From the NCBI RefSeq assembly GCF_001509835.1, contig NZ_JXTJ01000004.1:558001-622000 (forward strand): 64,000 nt of DNA, in the 5' to 3' direction. Made by a program: the position numbers and the translations under genes. The stretch is from Allobosea sp. WAO (GTDB lineage: Bacteria; Pseudomonadota; Alphaproteobacteria; Rhizobiales; Beijerinckiaceae). The notes beneath the pieces are model-generated. The model made no database searches and had not been told where the DNA came from. It saw only the letters and a program-made list of their open reading frames with translations. Below, one piece after another: positions 28,536-38,143 of the stretch. How positions within the stretch are numbered: the first letter of the stretch is position 1; every line of letters begins with the position of its first letter.

Positions 28536-28571
28536 CGGGGCGCCGCTGCCTGGCCAGGCAGCGGCGCCCCG
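28536..28571 (-). terminator. gyrA terminator, perfect 36-base palindrome
   Basis: Bases 28536-28553 and 28554-28571 are perfect reverse complements (18-bp arms, centre TGG|CCA). On the minus strand the stem is followed by TTTCGTT, as for a rho-independent terminator, 37 bases beyond the gyrA stop. Confidence 0.8.
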
Positions 28572-28607
28572 ATAATGCGTCCAGCTTCGTAGCGAAGGTG
28601 GGGTTGC

Positions 28608-31421
28608 TCAGGCCTCGCCGCCGGCCTCTCCGGCGTCACCGCCCTCGCCGCCCTCGCCGCCTTCGGCCTCCGCCTCGCCTTCGCTATCCTCGCCGGCGTC
28701 GCCGATGCACTCGACCGAGACGACCTTCTCGTCGCCATGGGTGTTGAACACGGTGACGCCCTGGGTCGAGCGGCCGGCGATACGGATGCGATTGTTGGGC
28801 CCGGCATCGACCGGCACGCGGATCACCTGGCCGCCATCGGTGACCAGCATGATCTGGTCGGTGTCGACGACCGGGAAGGAGGCGATCAGCTTGCCGTTGC
28901 GCTCGTTCACCACCATGGCGACGATGCCCTTGCCGCCGCGCCCGGTCACCCGGTACTCGAAGGACGAGGTACGCTTGCCGTAGCCCTTCTCCGACACGGT
29001 CAGGATGAACTGCTCGGAAGCGCCCATCTCGGCATACTTCTCCTGGCCGAGCTCGATGTCGCCGACGGCCTCTTCCGCATCGGCGGCCGGTGCGCTCGCC
29101 TCCTCGCCATCACCGGTCACGGCACGCCGCGCCGCCGAAGCGAGCTTCAGATAGGCGGCGCGCTCGTCGGCCGTGGCATCGAGGTGATGCAGGATCGCAA
29201 GCGAGATCACCTCGTCGCCCTTGGCGAGGTTGATGCCGCGCACGCCGGTCGAGTCGCGGCCCTTGAAGACGCGCACCTCGGGCACGGCGAAGCGGATGCA
29301 CTGGCCTTCAGCCGTCGTCAGCAGCACGTCGTCATGCTCGGAGCAGATCTGCACGTCGACGATGGAATCGCCCTCGTCGAGCTTCATCGCGATCTTGCCG
29401 TTGCGGTTGACCTGGACGAAGTCGGACAGCTTGTTGCGGCGGACATTGCCGCTCTTCGTCGCGAACATCACGTCGAGACGGCCCCAGCTCTCCTCGTCCT
29501 CCGGCAGCGGCATCACCGTGGTGATGCGCTCGCCCTGGTCGAGCGGCAGCATGTTGTTGAGGAACTTGCCGCGCGCATTCGGCGCCGAAAGTGGCAGGCG
29601 CCAAACCTTCTCCTTGTAGGCCTGGCCCAGCGAGGAGAAGAAGATGATCGGCGTATGGGTGTCGGCGACGAAGAGCCGGGTGACGAAATCCTCGTCCCTG
29701 GTCGCCATGCCCGAGCGGCCCTTGCCGCCGCGCTTCTGTGCCCGATAGGTCGAGAGCGGCACGCGCTTGATATAGCCGGCGTGGCTGACGGTGACGACCA
29801 TGTCCTCGCGGGCGATCAGGTCCTCGTCGTCGAGGTCGGAACCCCAGTCCATGATCTCGGTGCGACGCGGCGTGGCGAACGCAGCCTTCACCTCGGAGAG
29901 CTCGGTCTTGATGATCTCCTGGATGCGCTGGCGCGAACGCAGGATGTCGAGATAGTCGGCGATCTCCTTGGCGAGCTTTGCAAGCTCGTCGCCGATCTCG
30001 TCGCGGCCGAGTGCGGTCAGGCGGGCGAGACGCAGCTCCAGGATCGCCTTTGCCTGGGCGTCGGACAGCCGATAGGTGCCGTCGGCGTTCATCGGATGGC
30101 GCGGATCGTCGACGAGCGCGATCAGCGGCGCGATGTCCTCGGCAGGCCAGTCGCGCGCCATCAGGGCCTCATGCGCAGCCGACGGCGTCGGCGCCGTGCG
30201 GATCAGGCGGATGACCTCGTCGATATTGGCGACGGCGGTGGCAAGGCCGCACAGCACATGGGCGCGCTCGCGCGCCTTGTTGAGCAGATAGCGCGTGCGC
30301 CGCGAGACGACCTCTTCGCGGAACTCGACGAAGGCCGAGATGAAGTCGCGGAGGTTGAGCACTTCGGGCCTTCCGCCGGTCAGCGCCACCATGTTGGCGC
30401 CGAACGAGGTCTGCAGCGGCGTGAAGCGGTAGAGCTGGTTCAGCACGACATCGGCGACGGCATCGCGCTTGATCTCGATGACGACGCGCACGCCCTCGCG
30501 ACTCGACTCGTCGCGCAGGTCGGAGATGCCCTCGATCCGCTTCTCGCGGACGAGATCGGCGATCTTCTCGACCATCGTCGCCTTGTTCACCTGATAGGGA
30601 ACCTCGGTGACGACGATCGCCTCGCGCTCCTTGCGAAGCTCCTCGATATGCGTCTTCGAGCGCATCATGATCGAGCCGCGGCCGGTGTGATAGGCCGAAT
30701 GGATGCCGCTGCGGCCCATGATCAAGGCCCCGGTCGGGAAATCGGGACCGGGCACGATCTCGATCAGCTCGTCGATCGTTATCTCGGGATTTTCGATCAG
30801 CGCGATGCAGGCGTCGATGACCTCGCCGAGATTGTGCGGCGGGATGTTCGTCGCCATGCCGACGGCGATGCCGCCGGCGCCGTTGACCAGGAGGTTCGGA
30901 TAGCGCGCCGGCAGGACCGTCGGCTCATGCTCCTTGCCGTCATAGTTCGGCTGGAAGTTGACCGTGTCGAGATCGAGATCCTCGAGCAGCGGCATCGCCG
31001 CCTTGTCGAGCCTCGCCTCGGTGTAGCGATCGGCCGCCGCACTGTCGCCGTCCATCGAGCCGAAATTGCCCTGGCCGTCGATCAGCGGCAGGCGCAGCGA
31101 GAAGTCCTGCGCCATGCGCACCAGCGCGTCATAGACCGCGAGATTGCCGTGCGGATGGTACTTACCCATCGTGTCGCCGACGATGCGGGCGCATTTGGTG
31201 TAGGGCCGCTCGGGCAGGTTCTTGTTCTCGTGCATCGAGAACAGGATGCGCCGGTGCACCGGCTTCAGGCCGTCGCGGACATCGGGCAGAGCGCGGCTCA
31301 CGATCACGCTCATCGCGTAATCGAGATAGCTCTTCTTCATCTCGTCGGTGATCGCGATCGGCTTGATGTCGCCACCGAACTGCGAGCCGTCGTCGCGCTT
31401 GTCGTCGTTGTCTTCGCTCAA
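28608..31421 (-). CDS. gyrA: DNA gyrase subunit A
   Basis: Breakage-reunion subunit of DNA gyrase, 937 residues. The N-terminal topoisomerase domain contains the quinolone-determining region (about residues 78-118) and the [24 protein letters not shown] block; the GyrA box [10 protein letters not shown] is near residue 570. Residues about 910-937 are an acidic Glu/Gly/Ala tail. In the [12 protein letters not shown] segment, E. coli Asp82 and Ser83 are replaced by Asn93 and Leu94, while Asp87 is kept as Asp98. Leu at this position is a known resistance substitution in other bacteria. Confidence 0.97.
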   Translation of the reverse strand: MSEDNDDKRDDGSQFGGDIKPIAITDEMKKSYLDYAMSVIVSRALPDVRDGLKPVHRRILFSMHENKNLPERPYTKCARIVGDTMGKYHPHGNLAVYDALVRMAQDFSLRLPLIDGQGNFGSMDGDSAAADRYTEARLDKAAMPLLEDLDLDTVNFQPNYDGKEHEPTVLPARYPNLLVNGAGGIAVGMATNIPPHNLGEVIDACIALIENPEITIDELIEIVPGPDFPTGALIMGRSGIHSAYHTGRGSIMMRSKTHIEELRKEREAIVVTEVPYQVNKATMVEKIADLVREKRIEGISDLRDESSREGVRVVIEIKRDAVADVVLNQLYRFTPLQTSFGANMVALTGGRPEVLNLRDFISAFVEFREEVVSRRTRYLLNKARERAHVLCGLATAVANIDEVIRLIRTAPTPSAAHEALMARDWPAEDIAPLIALVDDPRHPMNADGTYRLSDAQAKAILELRLARLTALGRDEIGDELAKLAKEIADYLDILRSRQRIQEIIKTELSEVKAAFATPRRTEIMDWGSDLDDEDLIAREDMVVTVSHAGYIKRVPLSTYRAQKRGGKGRSGMATRDEDFVTRLFVADTHTPIIFFSSLGQAYKEKVWRLPLSAPNARGKFLNNMLPLDQGERITTVMPLPEDEESWGRLDVMFATKSGNVRRNKLSDFVQVNRNGKIAMKLDEGDSIVDVQICSEHDDVLLTTAEGQCIRFAVPEVRVFKGRDSTGVRGINLAKGDEVISLAILHHLDATADERAAYLKLASAARRAVTGDGEEASAPAADAEEAVGDIELGQEKYAEMGASEQFILTVSEKGYGKRTSSFEYRVTGRGGKGIVAMVVNERNGKLIASFPVVDTDQIMLVTDGGQVIRVPVDAGPNNRIRIAGRSTQGVTVFNTHGDEKVVSVECIGDAGEDSEGEAEAEGGEGGEGGDAGEAGGEA

Positions 31422-31633
31422 GGGAAAATGCCCCGATTCAACCCAGTTTTTCAGCTTTCTGGCTATCCGATTCCGTGCGCCGAAGCCAGCAAAAGGCGAG
31501 ACAATCCAGTGAAAATAAGTCTCTGATTTTTCAGCGCTTTACCGCCCGTTCCTGAATCGGTTCCGCAGGCTTACCGCAATCTCGCCATGTTTCGCGCGTG
31601 ACGCCGGCGCGGCAGCATGCGTAAGGTCGCCGG

Positions 31634-32266
31634 ATGTTCGTCGAATATCTCACTTCCGCCCTCGTCACGCTGCTGGTGACGCTCGACCCGCCGGGGCTCG
31701 CGCCCATCTTCCTGTCGCTGACCCGCGGCATGACCAATGACGAGCGCCGCCAGGTCGCGATCCGCGCCTGCCTGATCGCCTTCTGCATCATGGCGTTCTT
31801 CGGCCTGGCCGGAGACCTCGTGCTGAAGGCGCTCGGCGTCTCGCTGCCGGCCTTCCGCATCGCCGGCGGGCTGCTGCTGTTCTGGATCTCGTTCGAGATG
31901 GTCTTCGAGCGCCGCAACGAGCGCAAGCAGGCGACCGCCGAGACAGCGATCACCCAGGATCACATCCGCAATGTCGCCGCCTTCCCGCTTGCGATCCCGC
32001 TGATGGCCGGGCCCGGTGCGCTCACCGCGGTCATGCTGCTCGCCGGTCGCGCCGGCGGCGACGTCGCGATGCTCACCTCCCTCGCCGTGATCTGCGGGCT
32101 CGTCATTCTCTCCTGCCTCGCCGTCTTCTTCCTGGCCGTGCCGATCGCGCGCCTGCTCGGGGTTACCGGCAATGTCGTGCTGACGCGCCTGCTCGGCGTC
32201 ATCCTCGCGGCGCTCGCCGTGCAGTTCGTGATCGACGGCGTGCGCGCGGTCGTCGGCGGCGGCTAG
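31634..32266 (+). CDS. MarC-family integral membrane protein
   Basis: A 210-residue membrane protein with six predicted helices. The family pattern is visible in LLVTLDPPGLAPIFLSLTRGM (helix 1), FRIAGGLLLFWISFEMVF (helix 3) and FPLAIPLMAGPGALTAVMLL (helix 4). MarC/NAAT proteins were once proposed as antibiotic exporters, but their transport role is unproven. AAGGTCGCCGG precedes the ATG. Divergent from gyrA. Confidence 0.9.
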   Translation: MFVEYLTSALVTLLVTLDPPGLAPIFLSLTRGMTNDERRQVAIRACLIAFCIMAFFGLAGDLVLKALGVSLPAFRIAGGLLLFWISFEMVFERRNERKQATAETAITQDHIRNVAAFPLAIPLMAGPGALTAVMLLAGRAGGDVAMLTSLAVICGLVILSCLAVFFLAVPIARLLGVTGNVVLTRLLGVILAALAVQFVIDGVRAVVGGG

Positions 32267-32407
32267 CTCCCCGCAGGCGGGACAGCACAGCGGCGCAGCA
32301 CGGCCGCGAACTAAGGAGTGGTAAATCCGCTCGCTCGACTTGAAAGGCGTGGGAAGAACAAAAGCTTACGCCCTGCGGCTAAGACGAGGCTGCATCGGGA
32401 GATCAAT

Positions 32408-32833
32408 ATGCGCCTCGTCATCCTATCCGCCTGCTTCGCACTCGCCACCGCCGTCAGCCCCGGCTCCGCCGCCGGCCTCGACGGCTCGCTCTGGGACCAT
32501 AACGGCTCCGCCATGGTGCTGGAGCAGAGCGCCGGCAGGATCGTCTATGACGAGCCCAAGGCCGCGATCACGGGCACGGTCCGCCGCGGCACGGTGCTGT
32601 TCGAAGGCCGTTTCTCGGGCAAGCGCATCAACGGCACCGCCTATGTCTTCAAGAAGGGCTGCGAGCCGGCGCCCTATCCGGTCTCGGGCGTAATGGAGAA
32701 CAATCCGCGTGGCTTCGGCTCGCGGATCGTGCTCACCGGCCCAGCGCCCCGCCGCGACAGGAATTCCTGCGCCATCATCGGCACGACCGGCGCCCATTCG
32801 CGCCTCGTTTTCGAAGAGATGGGCGACATCTGA
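32408..32833 (+). CDS. secreted protein of unknown function
   Basis: A 141-residue exported protein with a clean signal peptide (residues 1-21, ending GSAAG). The mature part begins LDGSLWDHNGSAMVLEQSAG and has a beta-rich pattern ending with a Cys in RNSCAIIGTTGAHSRLVFE; another Cys lies in KKGCEP, so one disulfide is likely. I do not recognise a named family. Two bases separate it from the next gene, so they form an operon. Confidence 0.7.
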   Translation: MRLVILSACFALATAVSPGSAAGLDGSLWDHNGSAMVLEQSAGRIVYDEPKAAITGTVRRGTVLFEGRFSGKRINGTAYVFKKGCEPAPYPVSGVMENNPRGFGSRIVLTGPAPRRDRNSCAIIGTTGAHSRLVFEEMGDI

Positions 32834-32835
32834 GC

Positions 32836-33408
32836 ATGCCTCGCATCCTCGAGACCTGCACGCATCGGCTCTATTGCGGCAGCCAGGACGAAAGCACGGG
32901 CAGCAAGGGCGACGCCCAATGGGGCCATGTCGTTCCCGACAGGGCGGCGCTGGACGAGCAGCTCGCTGCATTGGCAGCGGAACTCAGCGAAGGCGGCTGG
33001 GAGATCAAGGCGGTCACGCCGCTGATCGCCAGCTACTACTACGCCGCCAGCCAGTACATGGTCTCGCTCGACCGCTCGAACTGGGGCGGCTACGGCGTCG
33101 GCTATGGCGCGCCCTATACCGAAGGCCTCGTCGTGGTCGCGCAGCGCTGGGTCGAGATCACTCGGGAGCAGCAGGACGAGCGTGAACGCCGGGGCGCGGA
33201 GCGCGCGGCGGCAGAGGCGGCCGCGGCGCTTGAGGCAAGGCGCCAGGCACGCGAGGTCGAACTCGCCAGGCTCGCCGCCGAGCCGGTCGGCAAGGCCGGG
33301 CTGCTGCGTGACAAATGGCGCTTCCGCGGCCAGGACTATCCCACGGAAGCGCTCGCCCAGAGCGCAAAGGAAGCTGCCTACAAGGCGTTGCGGGACCGCC
33401 CGCTCTAG
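32836..33408 (+). CDS. hypothetical protein with Ala/Arg/Glu-rich coiled coil
   Basis: A 190-residue cytoplasmic-looking protein without a signal or membrane segment. Residues 40-105 look globular (GGWEIKAVTPLIASYYYAASQY). Residues about 110-160 form a charged helical coiled coil (EQQDERERRGAERAAAEAAA). The C-terminus KWRFRGQDYPTEALAQSAKEAAYKAL may be a small separate domain. It starts two bases after the upstream stop. Function unknown. Confidence 0.7.
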   Translation: MPRILETCTHRLYCGSQDESTGSKGDAQWGHVVPDRAALDEQLAALAAELSEGGWEIKAVTPLIASYYYAASQYMVSLDRSNWGGYGVGYGAPYTEGLVVVAQRWVEITREQQDERERRGAERAAAEAAAALEARRQAREVELARLAAEPVGKAGLLRDKWRFRGQDYPTEALAQSAKEAAYKALRDRPL

Positions 33409-33428
33409 CCTGCGCGAGGGCCCATGTC

Positions 33429-33456
33429 CCCGGCGCCGCGGCTGAGCCGCGCCGGG
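33429..33456. terminator. hairpin between convergent genes
   Basis: Outer CCCGG (33429-33433) pairs with CCGGG (33452-33456), inner CGCGGC (33437-33442) with GCCGCG (33446-33451), leaving a three-base bulge. A possible shared terminator for the convergent genes on either side. Confidence 0.4.
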
Positions 33457-33491
33457 CAGAGACCGCCGACGCGCGCTCCATGCTCGGCTGC

Positions 33492-34880
33492 TCAGGCCGG
33501 CCTGGAGAGCCGCCAGCGGACGAGATCGACGAGGCAGAACAGCGTCAGGCTGACGCCGACCAGCGGCAGCGCCCAGCCCAAGGCCGCAGCCATCCCGATT
33601 GTTGCCGTCCGAGCCGGCCAACCCAGCCGCAACCAGGCGACAACGAGCGTGCTCGGCAGCCCACCGGGCGCCGGCCGCTGGCGCCACCAGATCCGGTAGC
33701 CGAGCACGGTCGCCACCATCAGCCCGAGGCCGAGCAGCGCCATCAGCAACTGGTTGGGCCAGCCGAACAGGACGCCCATATGCGCGTCGATCCCCCAGCG
33801 GACCAGCTTGGCGACCAGCGGAAAGGCTTCGAAATCGGCCCGGCTGACCACGGCGAGGTCGCGCGGGTCGAGTGCGAGCGTGTCGACCTGCGTCGGCCAG
33901 CTCCGGTCATACTCCCGCACCAGCCAGGCCTGGCCTTCGCCGCGCGGCGGCCGCATCTCGACATGCCCGGAATCGATCCCCGCTGCCTTCGCCGCCGCGA
34001 AGACGGCGTCGAGCTGGCCGACACTGCCGGGAGCAGCGCCTCCCACCGAAGGGCCGTGATCGCCGTGGTGGGCGTGCTCGCCACCCGCTGCAGGCGCGGC
34101 ACCGAGCTTCAGCGAGACCGAGGGCGTCACCCAGCCGAGATTGGCCCGGAGCGCGTCGATCCGATCGCCGGCATATTTCGACCAGGTCAGCCCCGTCACC
34201 GACAGGAAGACGAGGCCGAGCGAAAGCGTCAGGCCGATCAGCCCATGCCAGCGCCGGTCGCGTAGCGCCGGGTTGTTGCGGGCGCGCTCGGCCGCTTTCG
34301 GGTGGCGTCGCCAGAACCACATCAGGATGCCGCCGAACACCACAGCCCAGAGCCACGATGCGGCCAGCTCGCTGTAATTGCGACCGAACTCGCCGAGCAG
34401 AAGATTGCGGTGCAGATAGTCGAGCTGGGTTCGGAACGGCAGGATGCCGCTGGTGCCATAGGCGATAAGGTCGCCCTTCACCGCCAGGGAGACCGGATCG
34501 ACGAAGATCGCCCGGCTCTCGGAATCACCGAGCCTCGCCTGCGCGAACATCACCCGTGTGGTCTCGCCGGATCGCGGCGCCGGGCGGATCGCAAAGAAGC
34601 GCGGCCCCTCGCCGATATGCCGGCGCGCGGCCTCGACCTGCGCGGCGAGCGAAGCAGGCTCGCCCGCGCTCGTTGCTGTCAATTGCTCGCGGTAGATCAG
34701 GCTCTCGATCTGCGGCGTCAGCACATAGAGCGTGCCGGTCAGCGCCGCGATCAGGATGAAGGGGCCGACGAGCAGCCCGGCATAGAAGTGCAGCCTCGTG
34801 ATGAAGGCCTTGAATTCCGACGACAAGGCGAAGGCGCGGCCGGAATTGGCGCGCGTCTGGACATCCGCGTGAGCGGTCAT
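33492..34880 (-). CDS. PepSY-associated TM-helix membrane protein (PiuB-like)
   Basis: A 462-residue inner-membrane protein with four main helices: FYAGLLVGPFILIAALTGTLYVL (about residue 32), a pair near 170-225, and a C-terminal set after 370. Large periplasmic loops are of the PepSY type. His residues are frequent (EHAHHGDHG about residue 280), as in the PiuB/FecR-associated iron-uptake reductase-like proteins. Family members usually adjoin TonB-dependent siderophore receptors; here none is present. It lies downstream of a small DUF2946-like gene. Confidence 0.88.
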   Translation of the reverse strand: MTAHADVQTRANSGRAFALSSEFKAFITRLHFYAGLLVGPFILIAALTGTLYVLTPQIESLIYREQLTATSAGEPASLAAQVEAARRHIGEGPRFFAIRPAPRSGETTRVMFAQARLGDSESRAIFVDPVSLAVKGDLIAYGTSGILPFRTQLDYLHRNLLLGEFGRNYSELAASWLWAVVFGGILMWFWRRHPKAAERARNNPALRDRRWHGLIGLTLSLGLVFLSVTGLTWSKYAGDRIDALRANLGWVTPSVSLKLGAAPAAGGEHAHHGDHGPSVGGAAPGSVGQLDAVFAAAKAAGIDSGHVEMRPPRGEGQAWLVREYDRSWPTQVDTLALDPRDLAVVSRADFEAFPLVAKLVRWGIDAHMGVLFGWPNQLLMALLGLGLMVATVLGYRIWWRQRPAPGGLPSTLVVAWLRLGWPARTATIGMAAALGWALPLVGVSLTLFCLVDLVRWRLSRPA

Positions 34881-34979
34881 TGCTGAATTCCTCGATGGAC
34901 CTGCCGACGCTCCACCGGCGACTGGGATTGGGCGGAGCTTCGGTCATTGCGACAGGGCGGCCAAAAGGCCGCTGCGGCG

Positions 34980-35402
34980 TCAGGTCAGGTGAGGAGGACC
35001 TCTAGGACGGGCGGCGAGCCGCTCCTGCCCGGGCAGCGGCGGCGCTATGAGATCGCCGAAGCTGACGGGCTCGACACTGGGCTCTGCTCGCTCTGCTATC
35101 GCGGCCCGAACCGGCGGCGCATGGGCCGCGCCGATCCAGGCGCAGCCGAGCAGGCAGCACGCCGGCAGGTGCGGCGTCCTTTCCTCCCCCGGCAGCGGCA
35201 GGCTCTCGGAGCCCGGCGCGCACAGCGTGAGATGGATCGTCCGGTCGAGCAGCGCCGGCGCAAGGCTCTGCCCGGACAGAACCGCGCCGAACAGCCCCTG
35301 CAGCACGAGCACATAGGCCGCTGCGATCGCAACCCAGGACCTCGTTCTGATCGACCTTGTTCTGACGGACTCGGCTGCGCTCAAGGACGGGCTCTCCTGC
35401 AC
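34980..35402 (-). CDS. small DUF2946-like membrane protein
   Basis: A 140-residue protein with one hydrophobic helix (about residues 22-45) and Cys/His-containing segments (LTLCAPG, PACCLLGCAW) typical of DUF2946-type proteins found beside copper or iron uptake genes. It would start with GTG 35402, as no ATG is available. It lies about 100 bases upstream of the PepSY gene on the same strand and probably shares its transcript. Confidence 0.6.
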   Translation of the reverse strand: MQESPSLSAAESVRTRSIRTRSWVAIAAAYVLVLQGLFGAVLSGQSLAPALLDRTIHLTLCAPGSESLPLPGEERTPHLPACCLLGCAWIGAAHAPPVRAAIAERAEPSVEPVSFGDLIAPPLPGQERLAARPRGPPHLT

Positions 35403-35456
35403 CGTCGATAGCGATGCCCCGGAAACTTGTCTATCAGCCGAACTGCCGCAGCGGCA

Positions 35457-35804
35457 CTAGGCCTTGACGTAGACAAAGGCTTCCTTGCCCGAGGCGAGCC
35501 GGACGCTGATGCGCTTGTAGTCGGCGACCTCGTAACGGTCGGCCGCCGCGAGTTCCTCGGCGCTGATGCTGAAGACCTTGCCGGGCACGCTGTCGGCCGG
35601 GTCGTCGCTCGGCGCCACCACCGGATGGAAGCGCTTGCCGCTGGCGCGGATCACCTCGGGATCGGTGATCTCCAGCATGGTCTGGGAATAGCCCGGCATG
35701 GCGTCGTCATGGCCGTCGAGCAACCGCCCGAACGAGGAAAGCTGGACGTTCTCCTGCTGCAGCGTGCCGTAGGAAAACAGAAGGATGCTGCGTTCGTCGG
35801 CCAT
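35457..35804 (-). CDS. gamma-glutamylcyclotransferase-fold (AIG2-like) protein
   Basis: A 115-residue protein of the GGCT/AIG2 fold. The substrate-loop motif is FSYGTLQQENVQ (residues 10-21), a Glu lies in FSISAEELAAADRYE, and the C-terminal strand is EAFVYVKA. In family enzymes the Glu of the ELxxLDxxE-type motif is catalytic and appears conserved here. The true substrate is uncertain. Confidence 0.85.
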   Translation of the reverse strand: MADERSILLFSYGTLQQENVQLSSFGRLLDGHDDAMPGYSQTMLEITDPEVIRASGKRFHPVVAPSDDPADSVPGKVFSISAEELAAADRYEVADYKRISVRLASGKEAFVYVKA

Positions 35805-35827
35805 GCTCGCTCCGGATCAGCCGCGGC

Positions 35828-36493
35828 TCACGACGCCGCCAGCAGTTTTTCGCGTGCGGCGCGCGAGCCGGCAAGGCGCCGCCGCGCCGCAGCCAGGATC
35901 GCCTCGGGCGCCTCCTGCGGCGTGCCGGCCTTGAAAGGCGGCTCCGGCGCGTATTCGAGCGAGAGCTGGATCAGTTGCGCCTCCTCCTCGCCGAGCAATT
36001 CTGCGATCACCGTCAGCCCGAAATCGATGCCGGCGGTGACGCCGCCAGCGGTGATCAGATTGCCGTCGCGCACTACGCGCCCCTGCGTCGGGATCGCGCC
36101 GAAACGCGCCAGGAAATCATGCGCGTTCCAGTGGCTGGTCGCGCGCTTGCCTTTCAGCAGCCCGGCCATGCCGAGCACCAGCGATCCCGTGCAGACCGAG
36201 GTGAGATAGCGCACCTGCCCTGCCCGCTCGCGCAGGAAGGCGAGCACGGCCTCGTCCTTCAGCAGGGCGTTGACCCCGGCACCACCCGGCACGCAGAGCA
36301 CATCGAGCGGCGGGCAGTCGGCGAAGGTCGTGGTCGGCGTCAGCGTCAGCCCCGTCGCGGCCTTGAGCGGCGCGGTGTCCTTCCAGATCAGATGCACCTG
36401 CGCATCCGGAGCCGAGGCGAAGACCTCATAGGGGCCGGTCAGGTCGAGCTGCTGGACTTGCGGGAAGACGAGGATGCCGAAGCTGAGCGACAT
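35828..36493 (-). CDS. DJ-1/PfpI-family protein, isonitrile hydratase-like
   Basis: A 221-residue class I glutamine amidotransferase-like protein. The nucleophile-elbow Cys lies in YLTSVCTGSLVLGMAGLL (about residue 100), and the VPGGAGV loop precedes it. The sequence around Cys and GGVTAGIDFGL resembles isonitrile hydratase InhA. AGGAGA precedes the ATG. It is divergent from a GlxA-type regulator whose N-terminal domain has the same fold, 74 bases away. Confidence 0.87.
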   Translation of the reverse strand: MSLSFGILVFPQVQQLDLTGPYEVFASAPDAQVHLIWKDTAPLKAATGLTLTPTTTFADCPPLDVLCVPGGAGVNALLKDEAVLAFLRERAGQVRYLTSVCTGSLVLGMAGLLKGKRATSHWNAHDFLARFGAIPTQGRVVRDGNLITAGGVTAGIDFGLTVIAELLGEEEAQLIQLSLEYAPEPPFKAGTPQEAPEAILAAARRRLAGSRAAREKLLAAS

Positions 36494-36567
36494 GGGATGA
36501 TCTCCTGGTTGACGAGAGCACCCTACAGAGAGATGATCTGGCCGAACTGCCAAGCATCCCTCGCTTC

Positions 36568-37530
36568 ATGCCAAACCAGCGCCGCATCGAAATCCTGACC
36601 TTCCCCGGCGGGCAATTGCTCGACGTTGCCGGGCCCTTGCAGGTCTTTGCCACCGCCAACGACCTCGCGCATGTCGCCGGATGCCCGCTACCCTATGAGA
36701 CCGCGGTGGTGGCGGCAGAGGGCCGCGTCGTCACCAGCGCGAAGCTGGAGCTCGGCGCAGCGCCGCTCCCGGAGCCGTCCGCACCGCTGCACACGCTGGT
36801 CGTCGCCGGCGGCTATGGAGTCAACGCCGCCTGTAGCGACCCCGCCCTAGTCGACTGGGTCAGGCAGCGCTCCAAGGCAGCGGAGCGTGTCGCCTCGGTC
36901 TGCAGCGGCGCCTTCCTGCTCGCTGCGGCCGGCCTGCTCGACGGCAGGCGCGCCGTGACGCATTGGGGCCGCTGCGATGAATTCCGGGCGATGTTCCCTG
37001 CGGTGCGGCTGGAGCCCGACCCGATCTATGTCCGCGACGGCGATGTCTGGACCTCGGCCGGCGTCACCGCCGGCATCGACCTCGCGCTCGCACTGGTCGA
37101 GGCCGATCTCGGCCGCGAGCCCGCGCTCGCCATCGCGCGCCAGCTCGTCGTCTTCCTCAAGCGCCCCGGCGGCCAGGCGCAGTTCAGCGCCGCGCTCACC
37201 CTGCAGGAGAAGGATGAGCGCTTCGACCGGCTGCATGGCTGGATCGTCGAGAACCTGCGCAGCGACCTCTCGCTGGAGGCCCTCGCCGGGCAGGCCAATA
37301 TGAGCCTGCGCAGCTTCGCCCGGCATTATCGCCAGGCGACCGGGCGCACGCCGGCTCGCGCCGTCGAGGAGATCAGGATCGAGACGGCGCGCCGCCTGCT
37401 CGAACAGGGGCTTTCCGTCGCCCAGGCCGGCCGCCGCTGCGGCTTCGGCTCCGAGGAGACCTTGCGCCGCGCCTTTCTGCGCCGGCTCGGGGCGAGCCCG
37501 CAGGCCTACCGCGAGCGCTTCGCCGGGTAG
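36568..37530 (+). CDS. GlxA-family AraC-type transcriptional regulator
   Basis: A 320-residue regulator with an N-terminal DJ-1/PfpI-like sensor domain (residues 6-170, Cys in ASVCSGAFLLAAAGLL) and a C-terminal AraC DNA-binding domain (about 218-318) with two helix-turn-helix units, LEALAGQANMSLRSFARHYRQATG and AQAGRRCGFGSEETLRRAF. It is divergent from the DJ-1-like enzyme, its probable target. Confidence 0.92.
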   Translation: MPNQRRIEILTFPGGQLLDVAGPLQVFATANDLAHVAGCPLPYETAVVAAEGRVVTSAKLELGAAPLPEPSAPLHTLVVAGGYGVNAACSDPALVDWVRQRSKAAERVASVCSGAFLLAAAGLLDGRRAVTHWGRCDEFRAMFPAVRLEPDPIYVRDGDVWTSAGVTAGIDLALALVEADLGREPALAIARQLVVFLKRPGGQAQFSAALTLQEKDERFDRLHGWIVENLRSDLSLEALAGQANMSLRSFARHYRQATGRTPARAVEEIRIETARRLLEQGLSVAQAGRRCGFGSEETLRRAFLRRLGASPQAYRERFAG

Positions 37531-37558
37531 CGCCCGCGGCCTCTTGGCCGGCCGGCGT

Positions 37559-38095
37559 TCAGCCGACCTGCTTCATGCCGGCGGCAAAGCGCTTCCAGTT
37601 CTTGACATAGCCGGTCGAGGCCCGGCGCAGCCCCTCGACGGCCGCCTCGTCGAGCGAGCGCAGCGCCCGGGCCGGCGAGCCGACGATCAGCGAATTGTCC
37701 GGATACTCTTTGCCCTCGGTCACCAGCGCATTGGCGCCGACCAGGCAGTTGCGACCGATCTTGGCGCCGTTGAGGATGGTCGCGCCCATGCCGACGAGGC
37801 TGTTCTCGCCGATCGTGCAGCCATGCAGGATCGCCCGGTGACCGATCGTGCAGCCGGCGCCGATGGTGAGCGGGAAGCCCATATCGGTGTGCAGCACGCA
37901 GCCTTCCTGGATGTTCGAGCGTTCGCCGATCTCGATCCACTCGTTGTCGCCGCGCAGCACGCAGCCGAACCAGATCCCGACTTCATGGCCGAGGCGGACC
38001 CGGCCGATGACATGGGCGTCGGGCGCGAGCCACCATTCCCCCTCCGGCGCTGTCTCCGGCGCGGTTCCATCGAGCGAATAGAGCGGCATGGGCAT
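37559..38095 (-). CDS. gamma-carbonic anhydrase-family hexapeptide-repeat protein
   Basis: A 178-residue left-handed beta-helix protein. Hexapeptide repeats run from about residue 25 to 140 (IGRVRLGHEVGIWFG, IGAGCTIGHRAILHGC, IGENSLVGMGATILNG). Putative zinc-binding His residues are in VLHTDMG, GHRAILHG and nearby, as in YrdA/CaiE-type gamma-class anhydrases. Activity is not certain for this family. The start is ATG 38095, with 38089 possible. Confidence 0.9.
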   Translation of the reverse strand: MPMPLYSLDGTAPETAPEGEWWLAPDAHVIGRVRLGHEVGIWFGCVLRGDNEWIEIGERSNIQEGCVLHTDMGFPLTIGAGCTIGHRAILHGCTIGENSLVGMGATILNGAKIGRNCLVGANALVTEGKEYPDNSLIVGSPARALRSLDEAAVEGLRRASTGYVKNWKRFAAGMKQVG

Positions 38096-38143
38096 GATCC
38101 TCGTTAACAGGCGACGAGGAATGCAAGCCCGGCGCCCCTGCCG

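Noticed and set aside
28737-31526. 929-codon plus-strand frame opposite gyrA
   Set aside because: Exact antisense of gyrA; composition follows from its codon usage.
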